Source: Ophiobolus disseminans
Taxonomy: Eukaryota > Ascomycota > Dothideomycetes > Pleosporales > Phaeosphaeriaceae
Direction of reading: 5' to 3'
DNA length: 64,000 nucleotides
Assembly (NCBI GenBank): GCA_010093685.1
Contig: MU006229.1
Span: forward strand, 496,001-560,000
Shown here: positions 55,961-64,000 of the stretch, in pieces
How the letters are laid out: each line of letters starts with the position of its first letter
Numbering within the stretch: the first letter of the stretch is position 1
Translations under genes and position numbers: made by a program
Notes under the pieces: model-generated
Told to the model about the DNA's origin: nothing
Seen by the model: the letters and a program-made list of their open reading frames with translations, nothing else
Databases searched by the model: none

Positions 55961-57764
55961 ATGGCACCGATAGACACGCCAGAATTTCGCGCTGGTATCA
56001 CTGTACAACAACATGAAGGTGGCCGGTACATCACCGATCGAATAGCCTGTCGAAAGCTTACCCGACAAGTTGCAAAGAGGAAGGACACATCTCGATCAGA
56101 TCAAAAATACATACCAGAGTCAGTTCCTTATGGGCTTGCGCGAAGTTTGTTTACAACACAAAGATGGCACGTCGCTGGCAAAGCGGTTCGTCATTCTGGC
56201 ACACACTTTAGAACACGCCAACGCAGTTGCACTGCCTGTCGACCACAACGCTGGCAATCTGAAAGCAAGTTGTACTCTACAAGAAGCATGGAACGATACC
56301 CTACAAGGCGAACTTGCGTACGGCGGGACGCTCCTTATAAACCAGTCTGGTGTTCTACGACACTCCATCACTCAGGCAGGCGTAATCCACCCCCTCACCG
56401 TTGCTATTCTGGCATTCCGACTAGGCGGTCCGGTCAACGCGGCCAACTCTGCGTATGCCCAGCAATGGAGACTGTCTGAGCGGCCGGTGCCTGCTGGGCA
56501 AGTAAAAAAATTTCACATGGAGGGAGAGAGCCGCAACATCTTCGACGAGCAAAGAGTGGCCTTTGTATGGGAGGTGCGCGACGGACAAGTTTGCAGCACG
56601 TCCGATGACCATAGCATTTTCCTGGGCGACTCAATTCCGCATGAACTCAAGCGCGCATCGTCCATTGGGAACGCAGGCGTTGTTGAGCTTTCAGCAATCA
56701 TTTACGACTCAAGGAACGCTTCACTAGTGTACGAGTGTCAAGATGCTAAGGCGGTACGTCACAGTATCAGCTTAGACTTTCACGTCCACGATACTCCCGA
56801 CGATATGCTCAGCTTGCCAGCAGACATGAAGCAGCAGGAGTTTGAACCCAAAGGAAGAACTCTGATGGAGCTTCTTACCTGTTGCCCAGGTCCAGGATAT
56901 AGTAGCCACTCCCACTGCTCGTTGTTCAGCCCAGATTCTCTCACTGCCATTGTTGACAAGCTCTCAAGGATAAATGTTCCGCAACCAACACTTCCTTCAG
57001 ATCCACAACCACAGTTCTTCCAGCAGATGGAGAGATGCAAATTGGAGAATCAGTGTCATATCCCACCTGACATACTTCGGATGGGGCACGATATATTCAT
57101 CTCCGGGACTTACTTGACTACGGCCATGTTCATACACAATGTAGTTTTTAAAGCGCGCCGCGACGTCCACCTACACCTCGGCTGGGATCTGGTTCCCCAG
57201 AATCGGATCGAAGAGGAATGCGACTCCGCACGCAAGTTCATTCGCGACATATCGGCCATGTTGGTAGCGAAGCGTCTGACTGAACACACTTCAGCATTAG
57301 TGAAGTCCCCCTAGACATTGCGCGATCTGCTTTCGACCGTGCAGATGCAAGAGATGGCCAATAGCATCGGAAGGTGGTGTCGAAAACTGTGCGCCACTGG
57401 CTATGTGTCGTCACCAGACGTGCTCGCGGTCCTTCCCATGTTTACGAGCGCCCTCGGCCTCGCGCTCAACGGCCCAAAAGAGATTCAGGAGAATCCCGAA
57501 CCCAAGATCGATGGAAACGACTTCCAAGTGTATCGCACGCGGTGTTTGTATCTGTTTTGGTGTACTAAGTGTTTGGTGGACTATCTTGGGAAGCCACTTG
57601 CAGGGCCGTTCATGTTGGAGCAACTTGACAAGAGAAATATCGCGGCCTACAGGTTCCGAGTAGGGATTTGCGCGGGATTGCTTCAAAGGAATTGGGTTGC
57701 GTGGAGCATGTTCGTTGAGGGACTGCCAAGGGGCGAGATGGTTGTAAGGAGGCCGGTGATGTAG
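55961..57764 (+). CDS. protein of unknown function, three-exon model
   Basis: The proposed exons are 55961-56002, 56046-57263 and 57315-57764 (569 aa). The core 56046-57263 is open and coding-like (for example YGGTLLINQSGVLRHSITQ and MGHDIFISGTYLTTAMFIH). Its frame meets a TAG at 57312. Two facts make that TAG a splice acceptor rather than a nonsense codon: the 51 nt before position 57315 begin with GTAGCG and contain CTGAC, and the same frame resumes at 57315 for 149 codons. No domain is recognised. Cysteines cluster near MELLTCCPGPGY. The first intron (43 nt) is short and the N-terminus is the weakest part; ATG 56130 is an alternative start. Confidence 0.6.
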
Positions 57765-58674
57765 ACGACATTGCGATACACGTACCTGTCTTTCTCAATG
57801 CCATAGTCCTTATACACGACGATGGTATCTGTTCATCTCGAGCAGAGCGTTTGCGAAGATATGTGACGTTGGGTTGATGCGTGGAAATGTTTCATGCGGC
57901 TGCAATGGCGGTGATTGTGGCTGGTATCGGTATCCATGTACTAGAGCCGTAAGTAGCTTAGTTCCATAATTTCCTAGTAGAACATGGCGGCATTTATCAT
58001 CCCTCTACTCGTGCACCAAACAATCCATCAATCAAAAGCGCCCACTATCTTCAGACAGGATCGCGGCCCTAAGGACGTGCGTCTCGAAGCCATGGTGCAC
58101 CTATCGGGGTGTGTCCGGACTCTTTGGCGCCGGCATCAGGTTGTTTCACCACTCGGCTCCAGTAATTTGGTAGAACAGGGGTTGACGTGCTTGTGCGGTA
58201 CAAGCGGCACAAGACTCGCCGAGAAATGCTTGGGTGCCATGGCAGTCGATCATATGCATTGCGAGATAACGGTCTACGTGGCTACGATGGTAGTAGGAAG
58301 GAAACGACGACGCAGCAACAGAATCTTCCTTTCCTGTCTTTGCACAACCATACGCAAACCAACGTGCGCCAGGCTTGACAATGCCAACTACGCAACGGCA
58401 GCTGTCAGATACCGGCAATTACGCCACCTGCATTGGTTCATCTCCGTAATAGACCCTGCTAATCTAAGCCTTGCCCAGAACGACAAGCTTCGGAAGAACT
58501 CCACCTTGACCACGACTCTGAATCGGCTACGACGGCGGACTCACGGTGCAAACCTATAAGTACGTCGAGCAAGTCTTCCTTCAAGGTCATCCAACAGCCT
58601 TCCACTCGTTCTCCATTTCATTCACTACACTACCTTCGTTTCTCAACAGTCACTCATTATTTATCACCAACACA
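57765..58674. other. intergenic, upstream of the polygalacturonase
   Basis: A 191-codon plus-strand frame at 57984-58559 shows no motif and is probably chance. A TATA-like site at 58555 is listed separately. Confidence 0.55.
58555..58560 (+). promoter_or_regulatory. possible TATA box
   Basis: TATAAG lies 115-120 bp before the polygalacturonase start codon and is followed by a pyrimidine-rich leader ending CAACACAATGG, a good fungal start context. Confidence 0.4.
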
Positions 58675-59865
58675 ATGGTTGCCATCCAAATCGCTTCTCT
58701 CCTCCTCGGCGCTGGTGCGCTCGTGTCCGCTGCGCCTGCGAGCCTGGATGCTCGCGCCAGCTGCACGTTCACCGATGCTGCCACTGCCATCAAGAACAAG
58801 GCATCCTGTGCTGCCATCATCATCAAGGACATGACTGTCCCTGCTGGAACCACACTCGATCTCACCAAGCTGAAGGATGGAACAACTGTGAGTTTGCAAG
58901 TGCTACAACGGAGTCGTTCCTAACATTCTGCAGGTCACTTTCCAGGGCACTACCACCTTCGCCTACAAGGAGTGGGAGGGTCCCTTGATCTCGGTCTCCG
59001 GTACCAAGATCACTGTCAGCGGTGCTGCTGGCCACGTTATTGATGGTAACGGAGCTAAGTGGTGGGATGGAAAGGGTACCAACGGTGGAAAGAAGAAGCC
59101 AAAGTGAGCAGCATCTTCAAGATCACGCGCTCAACATACTAATATTACAGGTTCTTCTACGCCCACTCAATGAAGTCGTCAACCATCAAAAGCCTCAATG
59201 TGAAGAACACCCCTGTTCAGGGTTTCTCCATCAACGGAGCGACAGATCTCACTCTTGACCACATCACCATTGACAACACTGCTGGCGATGTCACCAACGG
59301 TGGTCACAACACCGATGCGTTTGACGTCGGCAGCTCGACCGGCATTACAATCAGCAATGCCAACATCAAGAACCAGGACGATTGCCTGGCCGTGAACTCA
59401 GGCACTGACATCACCTTTATCGGTGGCACTTGCTCAGGAGGACACGGCATCAGCATTGGCTCCGTCGGCGGCCGCTCCGACAACACCGTCAAGAACGTCA
59501 AGATCCTGTCTTCCACCATCGCCAACTCGGACAACGGCGTGCGCATCAAGACCGTCTATGGCGCTACCGGCTCCGTCAGCGGCGTCACCTACAAGGATAT
59601 TACGCTCAAGAACATCGCCAAGTACGGTATTGTCGTGGAGCAGGACTACGAGAACGGCAGCCCCACTGGCACTCCTACTGCTGGTGTCCCGATCACTGGT
59701 CTCACCATCCAGAACGTCAAGGGCACGGTTGCGGCAAAGGGCACTAATGTATACATCCTGTGTGCTAAGAGTGCGTGCTCGAACTGGACTTGGGCTGGTA
59801 ACAACGTCACTGGTGGAGTGAAGAGCTCCAAGTGCCTCAACATTCCCACAGGTGCTTCTTGTTAG
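58675..59865 (+). CDS. secreted endopolygalacturonase (GH28)
   Basis: Exons 58675-58887, 58934-59103 and 59151-59865 give 365 aa, the usual size. A signal peptide (MVAIQIASLLLGAGALVSAA) is followed by a short pro-segment ending near DARASC. The catalytic set of GH28 is complete: NTD with Asp183, QDDC with Asp204 and Asp205, His226 in GGHGISIGS and RIK at 259-261. The spacing between them is that of fungal endo-PGs. The right-handed beta-helix repeats and terminal disulfides (ILCAKSACS, CLNIPTGASC) are visible. It cleaves homogalacturonan in plant cell walls. High C in third positions and a TATA-like promoter suggest strong inducible expression. Confidence 0.96.
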
Positions 59866-60600
59866 GCGCGAGGTCGTTGCGGATGGCTTTGGGTGAGAGG
59901 CGTGGAGGGGACGGCATGTGGCCAATGAAAGGTAGTTGACTGTTTCAGTTCTTGTATATCTTCGTTATAGTAACTATATCTTTATTTGTTCACCTGTTCT
60001 CGCTTGCAAATCACATCCTAAAGAAGCCATCCCATCGAACTCTCTGTAATTGGTGGTATTATTGAGAAACTCGTACCATTAGTAGTAGTATGACTACCTA
60101 ATAGAGAGCCTCTACTCAGGCACAACGGTAGTGGTGGTACAATTGGTATTGTGTTGACTAAGGAACTATTCACGAGTGCGAAGATCAGTGTCTATGTGCA
60201 GCTGTGCCTAAGCTTACGCTAGGACCCAAATGCACGTGCCACCAATCATGTAACTGTTCCTCCTCCTTATACCACCAAGTCACTTATGGGCTGTATTCTC
60301 AACAGGTATTGCATATACGGCATGCAAGTTGGTACAACTAATGGGCTCAATATCTGCAAACCGGCATGCAGAAGGTGTGAAATGCGAATAATCCACTACG
60401 AAAACCACGTTGCTTACTTCGAAAGCACATAAATGCTTGAGGGTTATACTCTAAACATCAGCAGATTTATCACGCGGAAATGCCGGAGTGGCTTCTGACA
60501 TGTTCAAAGTCAGCTGGGCAGTACGTCTATAAAGAGCAAACTTTGCGATATACTTAACATGCGACGTTTCATCGTGTTCATCTCAGCTCCATCTCGCACC
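59866..60600. other. intergenic, no gene seen
   Basis: This stretch holds the 3' flank of the polygalacturonase and sequence before the gene relic at 60601. Only short AT-rich tracts and TAGTAG-type simple sequence near 60080 were noticed. Confidence 0.6.
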
Positions 60601-61096
60601 ATGTCTCTGTACACCGACGAACATCTCAGGCTTAGACAAGAACGCATCAACGTACTTGCTGCCCTAGATGTAACGTATGAAGAACGTACGCTCCTCACCA
60701 ACGCCTTGACGCAACAAGAGCATGGCCCGCCACTTTCGCTCAACCGATTCGGAAGCAAGACGCCAGCTCACCTGAAGCGACCTCTGGGATGAAGAAGATC
60801 GCCACGCACTGCTGCTTGTCAAGCGCACCGTGTATCACCTTGATCTCGAAGTTGTAGGACCTGTTTTATTTCCCAATCGAGAAGGTGGTCAGGCACGTGT
60901 CCAGTGGGAACAAATGATGATTGCGTCTGTGGATGGTTAGGATGGAGCTAATGATGATGAGTTGTTGCAGATATTTGCCTCTCATGGCCATGGCTTCTCG
61001 GAACAAGCGCGCGCGAGATTTGGGCTCCAGTTTAGTAAGCTAGATCTTGAGTGGGCGCTGGCGCTGGCTCGGCAGACGAAAGTTCAAGGATTTTGA
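60601..61096 (+). pseudogene. decayed gene fragment, Myb/SANT-like residue
   Basis: ATG 60601 opens MSLYTDEHLRLRQERINV and stays coding-like to FGSKTPAHLKRPL, where the frame ends in TGA at 60790. Reading one frame over from about 60780 gives LWDEEDRHALLLVKRTVYHLD, which is coding-like and resembles the start of a Myb/SANT helix ('W-E-E-D--LL---K'). That frame meets TAG at 60938-60940 and continues after it as NDDELLQIFASHGHGF...QFSKLDLEWALALARQ to a stop at 61094-61096. One frameshift and one nonsense codon separate three matching pieces. The Myb/SANT reading is tentative. Confidence 0.5.
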
Positions 61097-61671
61097 GGTG
61101 TAAGTGCAGTGGTTGAGGAGGGATAGTTTGAGGTAGTTCAGTCGTTGCGCATATCTTAAGGAGGGAGAAGAAAGCAAGGAAGGAAATAAAGTTGAAAGAA
61201 TGGAAGGACAGCTTGAAGGGCAAGTGTACCTAGTCTAAATGTCGCAAAATTACCAACGCACACTGAAACCCTGATATCTGTAGTTTTTGGAGAACATCTC
61301 TCTCTTTTGTTCTTCTGTTATCTTATATACCCTCAAATTCTATCCAGACGTGCAAGGTGATGTACGAGGCTCTCTGCAAGTCGCAAAAGCTGGAAATAGA
61401 TACACTATCCTGTCTGTGTACGAAGATTTTCTAAATTGTAGATTGACTTTTCAATACGCAGATGCAGTCGTCAAGCCTAGCCTTTGTCTAGCTTTCGCGA
61501 GGTTGAAATATGGCGATTTTCGGCGAGCTGACGTCATCGCTCGGCATCTTCGCTGCCTGGTGGTCTGACCGGGGCTCCGCATCTGCCATCATTAAAATAC
61601 AAGCAAATATCTACAAACACCCATTCGACCGACGACATCGTTTGATCCTACCTAATTGTGGATCCGTCACC
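61097..61671. other. intergenic, upstream of the HET gene
   Basis: The HET frame stays open back to about 61510, but the extra 54 residues are not family-like. No other feature was seen. Confidence 0.55.
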
Positions 61672-63780
61672 ATGCTTTGTGCCATGTGTGTATCAATATT
61701 CCAGACGCGGGGCTCAGATGTATCTGATGTAGTAAGAGGGAAGCATCACGGCAGCATCGAAGACGTTGAAACTGCTGCAGAGCAAGGGTGCTACCTGTGC
61801 TCGGAGCTCATTCTTGACTATGAGTATGAAGAAGGAGAGAACCCGTCTGGAACCGTGTTATCCTTCGAACTAGAACTTGCACGCATGATTGTCTCTCCCC
61901 GTGGTCGGCTAGGGCTATTGTCTTTTGAGTCTGCTGATGGTCGACTTTCCAGCGCCACGTACGAGATTGTGTACACAGCAAATCTGCAAACACCCCAAGG
62001 CTATCACCTGTATCTCGAGCAAGTGAAGTCAGATCTTGACAAACAGCCGTGGCGGGTGCGGTGCGATGGCTTTCCTGCATCTACTGATCCGGTGTCGGAG
62101 TCCACTGGCGACCTAAGCGTCCTCAAAACTGCAAGAGATTGGCTGGATTGCTGTCTGGTAACACATGCAAGTTGTGGTCGTACGACAGCTGCATCTGATC
62201 CGCAATGGTATCCGAAGAGACTTTTAGATCTGTCCTCAGAAGTCAGACAACACATCGTCCTTACAGAACAAGAGATCATCCACGAGCCCTACGCCACGCT
62301 TAGTCACTGCTGGGGACCAAATCCATCCATCTGCTGCCTCACAGCCGAAAATATGGACGGATATAGACAGGACATACCCAATGATGTCCTAACGAACTCC
62401 TTCCGCGACGCGATCGCTGCGGCAAGGATGCTAAAGATACGATACATTTGGATCGACAGCTTGTGTATCCTACAATCCGGGATGGGCAGTCAAGAAGACT
62501 GGCAAGAGCATGCAGTTGCCATGCGGCGTGTCTACTCGAACGCCCTCGTAAACATCGCCGCTGCTCGCGCAGAGAGTGGCGCTGACGGTTTGTTCGCCTC
62601 GCGTCCGGATGCGTTGCTTCGACCTTGCCATGTACAATGGGGGTGGCCAATCAAGCGGCGAGACGGTGTCGACAAACGTTTTTGGACTATCCGGAAGAGC
62701 GGAAGACATGAGTCACACAGCATCCGTACCCTGCCCCTGTATACTCGCGGTTGGGTAGTCCAAGAAAGATTTCTAGCACCTCGTGTGCTCCACTTCGCCA
62801 GTGATCGCATCTTCTGGGAATGTGCCGAGCTATCCCTGGTGGAAGAGTCCTTCCCCCATGGGTTCCAAGACAGCTGTCCAGAATACAAGACGATCGTGCA
62901 GTGGCCGTTCAGCACAACAGAAATAACACTTGAAGCGTCTGCCGTCAGAAACGATAGTGACCTCCAGGCATCGTCGAGCGACCCGACATGGGCCTTGTGG
63001 CAAGGAATGCTAAACGAGTACACGCGTTGCGACTTGTCTTTTCCCGACAAAGATATGTTCGTCGCGATATCTGGGATAGCGGAGCGATTTGGGAGCTCTT
63101 TCAATCATGAGTATGTCGCCGGGTTCTTCCGCCAGCACCTTCCATTCGACTTGCTGTGGCAGAATAAAGGTGAGCGCTCGGAGACGTATCGCGCGCCGAG
63201 CTGGAGTTGGGCGAGTATCGATGGCGGTGTGCAATTTGCGGTCGAAGACTGCCCGTATTGCGATGTGTGTTGCAACCGTCTCGCTACGGTGAAGGATGCG
63301 TTCGTTGAACTGGTGAATGTGGACAACATCTATGGTGCCGTGAAAGGAGCTGAATTGGTAATGACTGGCTACCTTCTCCCATGTGAAATCCAGGCTGTTG
63401 CGACGACCGGAACTGGCTTGAGGCAAAAGGTGGCCATCTTTCCGCACTTGGCTCACGACAAGCTTTTCGACCACGCACCACAGCCTGATGACCCGCTTAG
63501 ACAGAGCACGTCAACGATCTTTGGTGAGGCGGATATCGACGATGAAGAAGACTCGCTGCGTGGGTTTGCTGTCGTTGGTCAGTTCACGGCCTGGGCGATA
63601 CCGATTATCGAGTTAAAAATTGCGCCAGACAATAGTTACGCCAAGCATTGGGGTCTGTTAGTGAAGAAGAAGTCATGTGGAAAGTACGAGAGGCTGGGTA
63701 TTTACCGTGTTAAGGAGTGGGTTATGGCTAAGATGCTCGAGGAGAAGGCTTGCATTGAACAAGATGTATGTCTTGTCTGA
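61672..63780 (+). CDS. HET-domain (heterokaryon incompatibility) protein
   Basis: A single exon of 702 aa starts at MLCAMCVSIF. A Cys-rich N-terminal region (LCAMC, GCYLC) is common in these proteins. The HET domain (PF06985) lies at about residues 205-365, with YATLSHCWGPNPSICCLT, the DAIAAARMLKIRYIWIDSLCI block and VYSNALVNIAAARAESGADGLF. It is closed by TRGWVVQERFLAPRVLHF. The C-terminal half contains the usual YTRCDLSFPDKDMFVAISGIA and YRAPSWSWASIDG motifs. HET proteins trigger cell death on non-self recognition in some fungi; most family members, which are numerous per genome, have no tested role. No NACHT or WD40 repeat follows. Confidence 0.92.
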   Translation: MLCAMCVSIFQTRGSDVSDVVRGKHHGSIEDVETAAEQGCYLCSELILDYEYEEGENPSGTVLSFELELARMIVSPRGRLGLLSFESADGRLSSATYEIVYTANLQTPQGYHLYLEQVKSDLDKQPWRVRCDGFPASTDPVSESTGDLSVLKTARDWLDCCLVTHASCGRTTAASDPQWYPKRLLDLSSEVRQHIVLTEQEIIHEPYATLSHCWGPNPSICCLTAENMDGYRQDIPNDVLTNSFRDAIAAARMLKIRYIWIDSLCILQSGMGSQEDWQEHAVAMRRVYSNALVNIAAARAESGADGLFASRPDALLRPCHVQWGWPIKRRDGVDKRFWTIRKSGRHESHSIRTLPLYTRGWVVQERFLAPRVLHFASDRIFWECAELSLVEESFPHGFQDSCPEYKTIVQWPFSTTEITLEASAVRNDSDLQASSSDPTWALWQGMLNEYTRCDLSFPDKDMFVAISGIAERFGSSFNHEYVAGFFRQHLPFDLLWQNKGERSETYRAPSWSWASIDGGVQFAVEDCPYCDVCCNRLATVKDAFVELVNVDNIYGAVKGAELVMTGYLLPCEIQAVATTGTGLRQKVAIFPHLAHDKLFDHAPQPDDPLRQSTSTIFGEADIDDEEDSLRGFAVVGQFTAWAIPIIELKIAPDNSYAKHWGLLVKKKSCGKYERLGIYRVKEWVMAKMLEEKACIEQDVCLV

Positions 63781-64000
63781 CATGTGCGCGACGTTACTTG
63801 TGCGTGCTGGGAGGGGATGTCGCGCATTCGATCAACTAGGTCTCAGGTATGGGGAGATGCAGCCTCTGTGTCAACACTGTATTTAGCCATTCAAGAGAAC
63901 CCGAGCGATGTGTTCCGCAGGTATCTCGAAGCATCACACCGGCCTTAAATTAGCATTCGTCCTCACGCGGAAGCTTGTGATTAGAGACCGGCCGAATATC

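Noticed and set aside
57312..57314. in-frame TAG as stop-codon readthrough
   Set aside because: A 51-nt in-phase intron with canonical ends explains it better.
57984..58559. 191-codon frame before the polygalacturonase
   Set aside because: Ends close to the TATA-like site of the GH28 gene and has no motif; treated as promoter sequence.

Overview
The window looks like nuclear DNA of a filamentous ascomycete (Pezizomycotina), most likely a dothideomycete; the class is an inference. Most genes carry short introns of about 43-110 nt with GT...AG ends and CTRAC-like branch sites. Families typical of these fungi are present: a DUF6536 membrane protein, a HET-domain protein, a HeLo-domain protein, F-box-like orphans, secreted acid peptidases and a polygalacturonase. 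No bacterial features, rRNA, CRISPR array or complete transposon was seen.

Layout. 0-12 kb is a housekeeping block: an NT-C2 protein with three micro-exons, the tRNA adenosine deaminase Tad1, a RAD51D-like recombination paralogue with a degenerate Walker A motif, Pal1, Mediator MED31, a TBC1D5-like Rab-GAP and a tiny metallothionein. 12-18 kb holds an intron-containing tRNA-Arg(ACG), a NUDIX hydrolase and an eight-exon DUF6536 membrane protein. 18-26 kb is gene-poor and carries only a ferric reductase. 26-29 kb is a large intronless protein of unknown function. 29-31.3 kb holds two divergent, damaged F-box-like genes. 31.6-36.9 kb has an SDR, a HeLo protein ending in a RHIM-like amyloid motif, a MITE-like inverted repeat and a GT34-like Golgi glycosyltransferase. 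37.5-49.3 kb has a Zn2Cys6 regulator, an F-box-like protein, a serine/threonine dehydratase, a serine carboxypeptidase (S10) and a sedolisin (S53). 50.4-64 kb has a HAD phosphatase, a small secreted protein, a glutathione S-transferase, an unknown protein, an endopolygalacturonase, a decayed gene fragment and a HET protein.

How the genes work together. There is no single operon-like pathway. Three themes stand out. The first is secreted degradation at acid pH (S10 and S53 peptidases, GH28 pectinase, one small secreted protein), fitting a plant-associated or saprobic life. The second is allorecognition or regulated cell death (the HeLo protein with its RHIM-like tail, and the HET protein), with no NLR partner visible here. 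The third is local gene decay (two F-box-like relics and one Myb/SANT-like relic). Multi-exon models were built by hand from reading frame, splice sites and known family motifs. Total coding lengths were checked to be multiples of three for every model except the disrupted relics.
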